NCBI GenBank assembly: GCA_017405595.1 | Contig: JAFRAC010000009.1 | Span: forward strand, 1 to 64,000 | Length of the DNA stretch: 64,000 nucleotides | From: Thermoguttaceae bacterium | GTDB lineage: Bacteria > Planctomycetota > Planctomycetia > Pirellulales > Thermoguttaceae | Reading direction: 5' to 3' | In this document: in pieces, positions 8,758-18,300 of the stretch | Layout of the letters: each line of letters starts with the position of its first letter | Position numbering within the stretch: position 1 is the first letter of the stretch | Program-made: the position numbers and the translations under genes | The notes under the pieces: generated by a model | What the model was told of the DNA's origin: nothing | The model's input: the letters and a program-made list of their open reading frames with translations, nothing else | Database searches by the model: none

Positions 8758-9723
8758 TTATTGGGAAATGGTCCGGGTCTCCCCCGCCGAGAGGGTAAAG
8801 TCGTCGTCGAAATGGAGAGCCGGAAGGGCTTTCGGCGCGGGGGCTTCCGACGTTTCGGCAGGGGCTTCCGGCGGGGCGGGCTCTTCCTCTTTCGCCGGTT
8901 CGCCGGCGGGCGCTTCGGTTTCGGCGGCGGGTTCGGAAGTCCCCTCGGCGGGTTCTTCTTCGGCAACCAGCGTCATCATGTCGAACCCGGCTTTGCGGAT
9001 CTCTTCGAGACGGTCGAGGGCGGCCTGATCGAGCTCACGGTAAACCGCTTCGCTTCGGACGGTCGGATGATCGTCCCGCGCGACACGTTCGCCGAACCGC
9101 ATTTCCGGGGGAACATCGTCGCCGGCGATCTGGGTGGTGTCGCTGAACGAGCTCTTTCGGATCGGACCGATCCCCAGCACCCAGCGGTCGCGGACCGACG
9201 AAGTCGAGTTCTTCTGACCCGACTGCCAGACAATCGCGCCGGTTTTGATGTTGTACGCCCACATCATCAGCTTGACTTTCGCCTGCTGATCGGTCCGTTT
9301 TATCAGCGCAATTTCAGGAACCGCGCTTGCGGCGCCCATCGTGAGAAAAGAGGGGATCGAGGTCTCTTTCGTGCCGTAGATCAGTTCGTAACGGTCGGTT
9401 CCGACCGTTCCCGTTGCGACTTCGAGGATGTAGTCGGCGTCTTCCTGCTTTTCCTGCAGAAGAACGCCGTTTGCCGCCAGTTGCTGCCGGAGAAGGGTGA
9501 GAAGGTATTCCTTGTCGGTCGCCGAAACGCCGTCGGTTTTCATGAAGACTTTTCGCCCCGAAAGGGGATAGAGGTTAAACTCATCGACAGCGTCTTCCAT
9601 CGCCGAAGAGATCAGCAGCTGTTCGGTCGCGGTACGCGCGGTATCGGAAAATTTCGTGGTTCCGCACCCGCCGAGCCCCAAAAGGAGCAGCAGGAGCAGG
9701 ACCGCATCGGCTTTGAATTTCAT
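8758..9723 (-). CDS. Planctomycete lipoprotein with acidic Pro/Ala/Glu tail
   Basis: A 321-residue predicted lipoprotein. The signal peptide contains a Leu run and ends in the lipobox LGLGGC at about residue 20. The mature part begins GTTKFSDTARTATEQLLIS, a sequence I associate with planctomycete lipoproteins of unknown function (perhaps DUF6655; not verified). Residues of about 225-305 are a Glu/Pro/Ala-rich disordered segment, followed by a short C-terminal DDDFTLSAGETRTISQ. The core (residues 35-200) predicts mixed alpha/beta structure and resembles envelope proteins that interact with outer-membrane partners. It has no operon neighbour. Confidence 0.65.
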   Translation of the reverse strand: MKFKADAVLLLLLLLGLGGCGTTKFSDTARTATEQLLISSAMEDAVDEFNLYPLSGRKVFMKTDGVSATDKEYLLTLLRQQLAANGVLLQEKQEDADYILEVATGTVGTDRYELIYGTKETSIPSFLTMGAASAVPEIALIKRTDQQAKVKLMMWAYNIKTGAIVWQSGQKNSTSSVRDRWVLGIGPIRKSSFSDTTQIAGDDVPPEMRFGERVARDDHPTVRSEAVYRELDQAALDRLEEIRKAGFDMMTLVAEEEPAEGTSEPAAETEAPAGEPAKEEEPAPPEAPAETSEAPAPKALPALHFDDDFTLSAGETRTISQ

Positions 9724-9804
9724 CGCTTCTTCTTTGAATTCATTTAAAAATTCGCCGAATCGTAGCGATTTTCCCCGGGCCTGTAAAGAGAGAAGTACCT
9801 TTTT

Positions 9805-11436
9805 TTAAGCTTTTTTGCGCGCGGCTTTTTTCCTGGGCGCGGGATGGATGATCGGGTATTTCAGGTGAAATTCGGGCAGATTCAAGCGGCGCAGAAGGGA
9901 ATAGAGCATTTTGGAGTCGACGATCTTCAGCTCTTCGCAGACCGCGTTTTCCTGCCGGAAGAGATCGGTGATCGAGACCGAGTCGGCTGTCTTGAGTCTG
10001 GTTTTCAGGCGGTTGACCATTCCCTGGAACGCGGGAGCCTTTTCGGGGGCATCGTCGCGGTAAATGTAGCCTTCGCGGGTGGCAACCAGGTTGGTCAGAA
10101 CGATGGTGTTCGAGATATGTTCGTCCTGCAGGCCGAGCGACCGGCCGTAATCGCGCATCTCCTGCCGGGTAATGGGGTGATCGCTGCTGCGGACGTAGTC
10201 TTCCAAAATTTTGGCGTTCGAGATCTTCTGGCGGTTCCCCTTAAAGCCGATATAGGGGGAACGCTGAAACGTAAAACGGGAACAGTTGCGCACTTTCAGG
10301 CTTGAAAAGAGAGCGTAGACGTTCGGTATCCCCTGCGCGATACATTCCTCGGCATGTTCGTTGAAGATGCGGTTCAGCCGTACCTGCGGGACGAGGCCCT
10401 CTTTTTCGATGGCGATGAGAACCTTTTCGATCTTGCCGAGGATCGGCAGGTCGGTTTTTATGTAGTTTTTGTGAATGTAGAGGGTTTCGGTCCGGATTCC
10501 CCCCCGATCCCAGAGGAAGACTTTATCGTAGCATTGCGGGGAGTTCGATGTGGTCGACTGGATCTGTTTGATCGAGAAGGACTGTTTCGGATACATCCTT
10601 TTTAGCTCGGAAAGGATCTGCTGTTTTGTCATGGGGCGCTTGGCAATTTTCAGGACAAGGAGAACCGCCCGGTTCAGCCCCTGAAAATGAGTTGAGCGGC
10701 GAACCGTCAGCCGCTCTTGAGCCGCGCGCAGATAGGGGTCATTCTTAAAGAGCCAGAGGAAAAGCTCGGTTGAGGCCTCGTTCATCTTTGAACGGCACCG
10801 TTTGCATTCGGGGAGAACCTCTTCGAGCCTGCTCCGGACCCGGTGGGCGAACTGATCGAGCGTGATCGATTCGTCCCGCTTTTCGAGATCTTCGACCATC
10901 TCCTTTACGGTCTCTTTGAATTCGGGACAGGTCCAGCAGATATGGTCGGTCAGGGAGACATATTCGTTATCGCCCCCGACAAAGATGAATTTCTCGGAAA
11001 GAAACTCGAAAAAATGACTGAGGAGATAGCGGATTTCGCGGTCGGACCAGTGAACGCGGGTCCGGAGCGAATGGGCGACTTCGTCGACCCGCGCAAATCC
11101 GCCGTTTTTCCGGAGAATGGAAACGATCAGCGCTTCGAGCGGCTTGAGACGCCCTTTGTACTGGGCGATATGCAGCCAGATTTTCCGCTCAATCTGACGG
11201 ATCCTTTCGCGCGTGACACCGAACATTTTGCCGATTTCATCGAGGGTTTTGCCGCTGGCGTGCATGGTAATGATGTCGAGCTGGCGCTGGTCGTCGGTTC
11301 GCGCCTGGCGGAGCCCGCGCCGGAGCTGGGTAACCTCGGTAACCTGCTGGAGCAGCTTTGTGTAGAAGTTAACGGAAGAGGAATAGTCGAGTTCAAAAGG
11401 GGCGCTGTTTTCGTTGAGTTCCGGAAAGATTGTCAT
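9805..11436 (-). CDS. Large DNA-binding protein with sigma-70 region 4-like HTH
   Basis: A 543-residue protein. Residues of about 55-92 (MHASGKTLDEIGKMFGVTRE, then RIRQIERK) match sigma region 4.2, the helix-turn-helix that reads -35 elements. No region 2 is recognisable, so it is not an ordinary sigma factor. A winged-helix-like block follows (KPLEALIVSILRKNGGFARV). Two CxxC pairs (CWTC near 170, CKRC near 218) could bind zinc. Further helical repeats resemble HARE-HTH/winged-helix units (RPMTKQQILSELKRMYP). The C-terminus is a Lys/Arg/Ala tail (RKKAARKKA) typical of non-specific DNA contacts. It is probably a transcription or nucleoid factor; the role is inferred. A strong promoter and leader hairpin lie upstream. 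Confidence 0.65.
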   Translation of the reverse strand: MTIFPELNENSAPFELDYSSSVNFYTKLLQQVTEVTQLRRGLRQARTDDQRQLDIITMHASGKTLDEIGKMFGVTRERIRQIERKIWLHIAQYKGRLKPLEALIVSILRKNGGFARVDEVAHSLRTRVHWSDREIRYLLSHFFEFLSEKFIFVGGDNEYVSLTDHICWTCPEFKETVKEMVEDLEKRDESITLDQFAHRVRSRLEEVLPECKRCRSKMNEASTELFLWLFKNDPYLRAAQERLTVRRSTHFQGLNRAVLLVLKIAKRPMTKQQILSELKRMYPKQSFSIKQIQSTTSNSPQCYDKVFLWDRGGIRTETLYIHKNYIKTDLPILGKIEKVLIAIEKEGLVPQVRLNRIFNEHAEECIAQGIPNVYALFSSLKVRNCSRFTFQRSPYIGFKGNRQKISNAKILEDYVRSSDHPITRQEMRDYGRSLGLQDEHISNTIVLTNLVATREGYIYRDDAPEKAPAFQGMVNRLKTRLKTADSVSITDLFRQENAVCEELKIVDSKMLYSLLRRLNLPEFHLKYPIIHPAPRKKAARKKA

Positions 11437-11476
11437 GGGGGTTAACCTTGGATAGATTGATCTGTGACCGCGAAAG

Positions 11477-11538
11477 AAGTTTTCCGGAAAGGAAAACTTT
11501 CAAAACAACAGCATTGCGACTTATTGGAGAGATCCAAT
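11477..11538. promoter_or_regulatory. Two inverted repeats in the leader of the sigma-like gene
   Basis: AAGTTTTCC-GGAAA-GGAAAACTT (11477-11499) forms a 9-bp hairpin. ATTGGA-GAGA-TCCAAT (11523-11538) is a dyad lying at or just after the expected transcription start. They may be operator or mRNA structures; function unknown. Confidence 0.5.
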
Positions 11539-11549
11539 ATGATAAATCA

Positions 11550-11578
11550 ATTCTATCCGATAAATAGCACTCTGTCAA
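11550..11578 (-). promoter_or_regulatory. Strong sigma-70-type promoter for the sigma-like gene
   Basis: Minus strand TTGACA (11578-11573), 17 bp, TAGAAT (11555-11550). Confidence 0.75.
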
Positions 11579-11692
11579 CAATTCCGCAGGTTTTATCAGA
11601 AACTTTTCCCGCGGAAAGGCACGGAGAATAAAAGGGGTGTTTCGGCATTCCCGCCGCAGAAGCGAAAAGGAAGGAGCGCTTTCGAGCCGCAC

Positions 11693-12724
11693 TCAATTCG
11701 CGGAGCCGGCCGCCGGCGCTTCGGAATTGGAGGCTTCTTCTTCGGACCGCAGACCGGCGCGGCGTTTCCGCCAGAGGGAATAAAGCGAGGCCAGAATGAT
11801 AACCGCGCCGATCATAGAGATAAAGTAGCGGCGGGTCAGCATCCAGATCAAATTCGGGTTGGGGTGTCCGTAGAACTTCGGGAAGAATTCGGCTTTGGGG
11901 CATTCCGCCTCGTCGCATTCAGTAATGGTTTCTTCGATTGTAAGACTGTACCCTTTCGAACGCTCGTCCGGAAGGCGGGTCTCCAGTATCTTGATTCCCT
12001 TGACCGAAAAAAAGGTGTTCGCTCCGTCGCTGTATTGGTAGCTCTGTTTGGTTCGTATCGGGCAGCCGTCGTCCAGATAGTCAATGGTAAATTCAGACAT
12101 GGCCCAGTCCCTTGAGGGGAGGAGGGAGACGGTTCCGCTGATCGGATCGCCGCCGGAGGGGTCCGGATTATGGTTGATGAACTCAAAGCGGATGATTTCG
12201 GTGTCCCGGTCCGGGACGGACTCGATTCTGGTGATCTCGAAACCGGGGCGTTTGATATATTCCGCGAGGGAATGAGAACCGAGCATATAGGGGGAAAACT
12301 CCCGGACGCGGACGAGGGGGTAGCTGTTATTCCACTCGTTCCGGTTGAAAAAATCGAGGAGACTGCACTCGTACACCGTCCAGGGGTTGTCATCGCTTCT
12401 TGAAGCGAAGAAGGAATAAAACCGGTTTTTGATGCTGCGCGTCGAATAGACCTTGGCGTTTTCTTCGCGCGGGATCGATGTGTCTTTCAGAATGAAACAG
12501 TTCCCCTTGGAGTAAAAGTCCTGTTCGAACCTGGCATCTTTCCGCGAATGGATCCATTTCAGATGGAGTTTTTTCGGGAGTTTCCCCTTCTGGCGTATGG
12601 CGGGGCACCCTTCATTCATGAGGCGTGCGAGAAGCGCCGGATCGGGCGTGTCGGCGGCAAGAGGGCCGGTGCAAAAGAGCGCCGCAAAAAGGAACAACGC
12701 GGCAAAGATGGAGAAAGATTTCAT
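11693..12724 (-). CDS. Secreted/membrane-anchored protein, tandem paralogue 1
   Basis: A 343-residue protein of unknown function. It has an N-terminal signal peptide (MKSFSIFAALFLFAALFCTG), a soluble extracytoplasmic domain, one membrane helix near the C-terminus (about residues 298-316, ISMIGAVIILASLYSL) and a short basic then acidic cytoplasmic tail. The motif FFPKFYGHPNP before the helix resembles the FTLSYYG-P-P ending of the neighbouring 344-residue protein, so all three genes appear to be distant relatives. It is nearly identical over the first 62 residues and the last 70 or so to the gene immediately upstream, while the centre has diverged. It may be a planctomycete envelope family. 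Confidence 0.7.
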   Translation of the reverse strand: MKSFSIFAALFLFAALFCTGPLAADTPDPALLARLMNEGCPAIRQKGKLPKKLHLKWIHSRKDARFEQDFYSKGNCFILKDTSIPREENAKVYSTRSIKNRFYSFFASRSDDNPWTVYECSLLDFFNRNEWNNSYPLVRVREFSPYMLGSHSLAEYIKRPGFEITRIESVPDRDTEIIRFEFINHNPDPSGGDPISGTVSLLPSRDWAMSEFTIDYLDDGCPIRTKQSYQYSDGANTFFSVKGIKILETRLPDERSKGYSLTIEETITECDEAECPKAEFFPKFYGHPNPNLIWMLTRRYFISMIGAVIILASLYSLWRKRRAGLRSEEEASNSEAPAAGSAN

Positions 12725-12759
12725 TCTTTTTACCTCGGTTTTTTCGCTGAAGGAGACAG

Positions 12760-12788
12760 GCGAAAGACCGGCGGCAGAGCCGCCGGTC
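12760..12788 (-). terminator. Terminator-like hairpin between the duplicates
   Basis: GACCGGCGGC-AGA-GCCGCCGGTC (12766-12788), with CTTTC following on the minus strand. The same block recurs at 13909-13931, showing that the duplication unit included this spacer. Confidence 0.6.
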
Positions 12789-12823
12789 GAAGAGCGGGCC
12801 CCGTTCCGGGGAGTGGGGTGCGC

Positions 12824-13867
12824 CTAATCGGCGATGCCGGCAGCCGGCGCTTCGGAATCGGAGGCTTCTTCTTCGGACCGCAGACCGGCGCGGCGTTTCC
12901 GTCGGAGGGAATAAAGCGAGGCCAGAATGATAACCGCGCCGATCATAGAGATAAAGTAGCGGCGGGTCAGCATCCAGATCAAATTCGGGTTGGGGTGTCC
13001 GTAGAACTTCGGGAAGAATTCGGCTTTGGGGCATTCCGCTTCGTCGCATATCGAAATGGAATCTTCATAAGCAAGACTGGCTCCTTTGAACTGATTGTGC
13101 GGAAGAAAAATATCCCGTGCCTTGATTGCTTTGACCGAAAAAAAGGTGTTCGCCCCGTCGCTGTATTGGTAGCTCTTTTCCTGCCGGCACGGAACGTCAT
13201 CGTCCAGATAGTCCACGGTGATCTCGGAAATGCCCCAGTTCCTTGCGGGGAGAAGGGAGACGGTTCCGCTTTTGATGACCGGGTCGCCGCCGAAGGGGTC
13301 CGGGTTACGGTTGACGAACTCAAAACGGATGACTTCGGTTTCCTGATCGGGAACCAGCTCGATTCTCGTGATCTCGAAACCGGGGCGTTTGATGTATTCC
13401 GCGAGGGAATGAGAACCGAGCATATAGGGGGAAAATTCCCGGACAAGGACGAGGGGGTAACTGAACTTCCACTCGTTCCGGCTGAAATAATTGAGGAGAT
13501 AGCACTTGCCTACCGTCCAGGGCTTGTCATTGTCTCTTGAAACGCTGAAGGAATAAAACCTGTTTCTGATATAGTACGCCAAATTGGGATTGGAAGGCGG
13601 GGCATCCCCGCGGGGAAGGCTTTTGTCTTTCTGAATGCAACACATCCCCTTGACGTAAAATTCCTGTTCGAACTCGGCGTTCTTTCGCGAATGAATCCAT
13701 TTCAGATGGAGTTTTTTCGGGAGTTTCCCCTTCTGGCGTATGGCGGGGCACCCTTCATTCATGAGGCGCGCGAGAAGCGCCGGATCGGGCGTGTCGGCGG
13801 CAAGAGGTCCGGTGCAAAAGAGCGCCGCAAAAAGGAACAACGCGGCAAAGATGGAGAAAGATTTCAT
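12824..13867 (-). CDS. Secreted/membrane-anchored protein, tandem paralogue 2
   Basis: A 347-residue paralogue of the preceding protein, with the same signal peptide, soluble domain, single C-terminal membrane helix and charged tail. The ATG at 13867 is chosen because it aligns exactly with that of paralogue 1; the frame is open further upstream but without a matching signal sequence. The unit repeats with a 1143-bp offset, counted from start codon to start codon. The first 62 residues are identical between the copies, the central part differs by many substitutions and short indels, and the C-terminal block from CDEAECPKAEFF on is again nearly identical. Function unknown. Confidence 0.7.
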   Translation of the reverse strand: MKSFSIFAALFLFAALFCTGPLAADTPDPALLARLMNEGCPAIRQKGKLPKKLHLKWIHSRKNAEFEQEFYVKGMCCIQKDKSLPRGDAPPSNPNLAYYIRNRFYSFSVSRDNDKPWTVGKCYLLNYFSRNEWKFSYPLVLVREFSPYMLGSHSLAEYIKRPGFEITRIELVPDQETEVIRFEFVNRNPDPFGGDPVIKSGTVSLLPARNWGISEITVDYLDDDVPCRQEKSYQYSDGANTFFSVKAIKARDIFLPHNQFKGASLAYEDSISICDEAECPKAEFFPKFYGHPNPNLIWMLTRRYFISMIGAVIILASLYSLRRKRRAGLRSEEEASDSEAPAAGIAD

Positions 13868-13902
13868 TCTTTTTACCTCGGTTGTTTCGCTGAAGGAGAC
13901 AG

Positions 13903-13931
13903 GCGAAAGACCGGCGGCAGAGCCGCCGGTC
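13903..13931 (-). terminator. Terminator-like hairpin after the third family member
   Basis: The same GACCGGCGGC-AGA-GCCGCCGGTC stem (13909-13931) as between the duplicated genes, followed by CTTTC on the minus strand. Confidence 0.6.
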
Positions 13932-13979
13932 GAAGAGAGAGCCCCGTTTTGCCGGCATCCGCTGCTGCCGGCCGGCTTT

Positions 13980-15014
13980 TTAACGCCCGAGCAAGACCGG
14001 CGTGTTCGTTTTGGAAGGCTTTCCGCGCGGATGGGAAATTTCCACTTCGGGGGTCGGCTGACCGTAGTATGAGAGGGTAAACCGTTCGGCGGGAATCGGG
14101 GGAAGAGAAACGATATTGTACTCCGTAACCGTGTCTTCCAGAAGCTCTTTCCCGTCCAAAAAATTCCTTGTCCGGCGCTTGACCAGCTGGGGCGTTGCCA
14201 GCCCCTCGACCTCGGCATACTCGTTTTCGGTATGTATTGTGTGCTTTTCGAGCTGATCTTTGATATTGTAGGTCGTCATCATGACCAGGGATTCCTTGAC
14301 GAGAAGATCGGGACGGAACGTAACACGGCCGCTGTCTGCCAGCCATCCGAGAAAGAAACGGTCCGAATCGGAATTACGGTGGTATGCGATTGTGATCTCT
14401 TTTTCCGAATTCTCCTCAATCGAGTCGACGGTCATGCACGGATGTCTGAAAATGTCGAACGGGGTAAACTCATTGATGATGTTAAACGGGCTGAACAGCG
14501 TGGAAAAAATTCCCCGCGGATCGTCTCGGACGTCGCGGCCGGCGTCGGCGATCCACTCGGCAAACCGGAACGGTTTTTCGAAGGGAATGAACTCATAGGT
14601 CTGCCATGATTCGTCGGAGGAATCTTCCTTGAGATCGAGACCGAAGTAATAGTCCGGATTGATCCCGAAAACTTCTTGAGAAGCTTTCTCTTCGGCCCAT
14701 TTCTCACTGTCAGGGGCCTCGCCGGTTACGAAGATCCGTTCCACCACCGCACCGGTTCCATCGGTCGTCGTCGTGGTTAAGTAATGATGATTGCCGAAGT
14801 GCTTTTCGGTTGTTATCCGGCGCGGTCCCGTATTGGCCACGTAATTTTGGACCGCAGTTTCAAACTTTTCGAGAAATTCCTCAGGCGTGATTTTTGCCGG
14901 TTCGGCGGGAGGGTCCGCAGCCGCAGCGGTCAGGCAGATTAAGCCTGCGAAAACGGCGGTCAGAAAAGCGGGGAGGAAAGAGAGACAATACGGAAGGGAA
15001 GCGGTTCTTTTCAT
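13980..15014 (-). CDS. Secreted protein of unknown function, distant relative of the tandem pair
   Basis: A 344-residue protein. The start is placed at the ATG at 15014 because AAGGAG sits just upstream on the minus strand (CCAAGGAGAAACCGC before ATG) and the signal peptide begins there (MKRTASLPYCLSFLPAFLTA, cleavage after about residue 36). The open frame further upstream only translates a tandem repeat. The mature part starts ADPPAEPAKITPEEFLEKFE. The C-terminal segment PPIPAERFTLSYYGQPTPEV recalls the ending of many planctomycete secreted proteins and the FFPKFYGHPNP motif of the tandem pair. There is no membrane helix at the C-terminus. An 11-copy repeat lies directly upstream, in the leader or promoter. 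Confidence 0.65.
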   Translation of the reverse strand: MKRTASLPYCLSFLPAFLTAVFAGLICLTAAAADPPAEPAKITPEEFLEKFETAVQNYVANTGPRRITTEKHFGNHHYLTTTTTDGTGAVVERIFVTGEAPDSEKWAEEKASQEVFGINPDYYFGLDLKEDSSDESWQTYEFIPFEKPFRFAEWIADAGRDVRDDPRGIFSTLFSPFNIINEFTPFDIFRHPCMTVDSIEENSEKEITIAYHRNSDSDRFFLGWLADSGRVTFRPDLLVKESLVMMTTYNIKDQLEKHTIHTENEYAEVEGLATPQLVKRRTRNFLDGKELLEDTVTEYNIVSLPPIPAERFTLSYYGQPTPEVEISHPRGKPSKTNTPVLLGR

Positions 15015-15032
15015 TGCGGTTTCTCCTTGGTT

Positions 15033-15210
15033 AAGAATTTCTCTTGTTGAGAATTTCTCTTGTTGAGAATTTCTCTTGTTGAGAATTTCTCTTGCTGAGA
15101 ATTTCTCTTGCTGAGAATTTCTCTTGCTGAGAATTTCTCTTGCTGAGAATTTCTCTTGCTGAGAATTTCTCTTGCTGAGAATTTCTCTTGCTGAGAATTT
15201 CTCTTGCTGG
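15033..15210. repeat. 16-bp tandem repeat, 11 copies, in the leader of a secreted-protein gene
   Basis: Unit GAGAATTTCTCTTGCT, starting at 15035 and repeating every 16 bp to 15195. The copies nearest the gene carry GTT in place of GCT. Each unit holds the dyad GAGAA-T-TTCTC. The array ends about 20 bp from the start codon of the downstream minus-strand gene. On the minus strand each unit contains AAGAGAAA, similar to that gene's own AAGGAGAAA. Confidence 0.97.
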
Positions 15211-15318
15211 TTTTCGGGAAAACCATAAAACAACCTGCGCAGTTCATTGTAACTCGGTAAACCGGATTTTGCAACAAGAATCTAACCGAAAGGAATCTTA
15301 AAACCGAAAACGAGGGAT

Positions 15319-15364
15319 AAAAAACGGCGCTTTTCCGGGGCTTCCCCCGAAAGAGCGCCGTTTT
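15319..15364 (-). terminator. Terminator of the yhaN-like operon
   Basis: AAAACGGCGCT (15321-15331) pairs with AGCGCCGTTTT (15354-15364). On the minus strand the stem is followed by a T-run (TTTTTTATCC). Confidence 0.85.
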
Positions 15365-15381
15365 CGGTTCTTTAAACCGGG

Positions 15382-18300
15382 TCAGTCGAGCCCGCTGGCT
15401 TCGTCTTCGTCGTCGAAGAACTCTTTTTCGGACTCGCGGGTGAAGTAACGGCGGAGAAATTCGTTGTCCGATTCCTCTTCGCGCTCCCCGTCCGTCTCTT
15501 CGGCGCTGCCGGCGGACTCCTCTTTTTCGTCGGAACGAACAAAATCGTTCCAGGTCGAGAATGTGTAGGAATCGGCCTTTTTCGGTTCCTCTTCCGGAGA
15601 GTCGTCTTCGACGCTGATCACCTGATCGGCCGGGACCGCATCGGATTCGAAATGGTCGTCGTCCCCTTCGAAATCGGAATCGGGTGAGACCGAAAGGCCG
15701 TCGGAATCCGGAATTTCGGGAGCATCGGCGCTGAAAGAGGGAGCCGAATCGGTGTAACCGCTTCCGGCGCTGATCGGCGCGTGTTCCCGGTCCAGAGGAG
15801 CGGCCGAAGTATATTCGCCGCCGGCATCTTCGTCTTCCCGGCTGTCGTATTCCTCCTCGTCCTCTTCTTCGCCGCCGTATTCCTCATCGTCGTCCGAATC
15901 GTCGTACTCTTCGGTTTCCGAATCGTACTCACCTTCCTCGTCGTCATCCTCTTCGAGGTCGGAATCTTCGGTTTCCGAGTCGTATTCCTCTTCCTCGTCG
16001 TCGTCCTCTTCGAGTTCGGAATCTTCGGTTTCCGAGTCGTATTCCTCTTCCTCGCCGTCGTCCTCTTCGAGTTCGGAATCTTCGGTTTCCGAGTCGTATT
16101 CCTCTTCCTCGCCGTCGTCCTCTTCGAGTTCGGAATCTTCGGTCTCCGAGTCGTACTCCTCTTCCTCGCCGTCGTCCTCTTCGAGATCGGAATCTTCGGT
16201 TTCCGAGTCGTACTCCTCTTCCTCGTCATCGTCCTCTTCGAGGTCGGAATCTTCGGTCTCCGAGTCGTACTCTTCGTTGTCGTCCGAATCGTTCCCGGCG
16301 CCGGCATCTTCTCCGATGTCGTCAGCCTCATCGTCGTCATCCCACTCGTCGTCGTTGTCATCGTCGGCGAACGATGCGACGGCCGAATTGGGAATTTCGG
16401 AATCCTCTTTCCGGTTATCCCAGATTCTGCGGGGGGACGTTCCCCTGGCGTTCTCCTCTTCGCCGGCAGCGGGGGAATCGCCGTCGGCGGAATCCGCAGC
16501 GGTTTGCTTCGGGCGGGCGACGGTCACCGAAACGGGCGAGACGACACGGGGCGCGCCGTATTCCTCGGCGGCGGGAATCGGTTTCGGCTCAAACTTCTCT
16601 TCCGGCTCGTCGGGCATTTGTCGCATCGACGGGGGGAGAATCACCCGGAACTGCTTGACCTTCATTGTTTTGTCGGGAAGGACAAAGACCGGCCGGTCGA
16701 GTTTGAGGAACGTCTTGCAGATATGCTGATGGCAGGTAAAGAGGAAAATCTGCCGGCCCGCTTCGGCAAACTCGGCAAGCACGTCGGCGGCGGCCGCCGC
16801 GCGGTGATTGTCGAAGTTGACCAAAACGTCGTCGAGAATCAGCGGCAGACTGACGCCGTGTTTCTCGAACGAGGTGGCCAGCGCCAGACGGATCGCGATA
16901 AAGAGCTGTTCGCGCGTTCCGCGGGAAAGGGAACCGATATCGAGCGTCTGCCCGTCTTCGGTATCGACGTAGAGCGTGTCTTCGCCCAGCGGGGTCCAGA
17001 TTTTGATGTAAAGCCCGTCGGTGAGCCGCTTCAAGAGACGCGACGCCTCTTTGAGCGTTTCGGGCTGGCGTTCCTTTTCGTAGGCGCGGCGTATATCTTC
17101 CATCATCTTGCAGGCGACCGCGCGGCTCTGCCAGATGCGGGACATCTCGTCGATACGGCGCGAGACCGCCGCCGACTCGAACCGGTCGGCGACAAACCCG
17201 CGCTGCGCCGCCAGGTTGGCGAGCTGTTCGGCGAGCCGGCCGATCTGGAGCGTTTTCTCTTTCCTGTCGGCCGAAAGGCGTTCGATCCGTTCGGTGAGCG
17301 CCTCCATGAGGGCAGGCAGGTTCGGACGGACTTTTTCGTCGTCGAGGACTTCGGCAATTTCGGCTTCTTCGCAGTAACCGCCGATGACCCCCGCAATCTG
17401 GTCCTCGACCCCTTGAAGGCGTGCGAGGAGTTCCTGATGCGACCTGTAACGCGCGGCAAGCTCTTTGAGATGGTCAACCGATTTGGCGTCGAAAAGCGAG
17501 AGGTAATCGCTCAGATCGACGTTCATCCGGTGAATGCGCGCCAGGATTTTGTTCCGCTCTTTCCGGAACCCGCTGAGCTTTTTAAAGAGGTCGGCTCTCT
17601 CTTGGCGGACGAGCCGGACTTCGTCGAGCAGATCTTTCAGGTGGGAAATCTGGTTTGATGCCGAGGCGTGTTCGAGAGGTTCGGCGCCCGTTTCGCCCAT
17701 AAGGAGCTCGAGCCGGTCGGTAATGCTCTTTTTCTCCTGCTGATGGAGGTCGAGCAGTCCGCGCTTTTCGGCGATTTTCCGCCGGAGCGAATCGGCGAAA
17801 TCGACCCGCTGCAGCAGTCCTTTGAGATGGGAGGGTTTCAGGGTCGGCGAAAGACCGGCGGTCTTGAGCCACGCCATCCAGCGGTGATGGGCGGCCGAAA
17901 CCGACTTATGGGCGGCAGCCAGCCGCTTTTCGAGAATCTCCTGCCGGTGAACCGCGTTTTTATAGCGGGCGCTGAGGGGGAGAAGACGCTCGAACGCGGC
18001 CAGGTCGGCTTCGGCTTTCATGAGCCGGTTCTCGACCGTCTGGCCCGGCGCGGGGTACTTCTGGTCGATGGCGGCGGCCTCGGCCTTGACCTGATCGGCG
18101 CGTTTCATGACCAGCGCCAGCTGGCGCTGGTTCTCTTCCAGTTTGGCGTAGTTGCGCCGTTCGATCGTCGTCTTATAGAAGAGGATCGCGACCGCGATGA
18201 TGATGCCGAGAATGCCGATCGACGGATCGAAGGGGCCTTTCCCGAGGAAAGCAAAGATAGCCAGAAGCCCCCCGAGCGCGACGCCGATCCCGATGGCGAT

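Noticed and set aside
15033-15210. Possible CRISPR array
   Set aside because: Units are contiguous 16-bp tandem copies with no spacers.
15015-15233. N-terminal extension of the secreted protein through the tandem repeat
   Set aside because: A good Shine-Dalgarno and a signal peptide begin at 15014. Because the 16-bp unit is not a multiple of three, the open frame is incidental.
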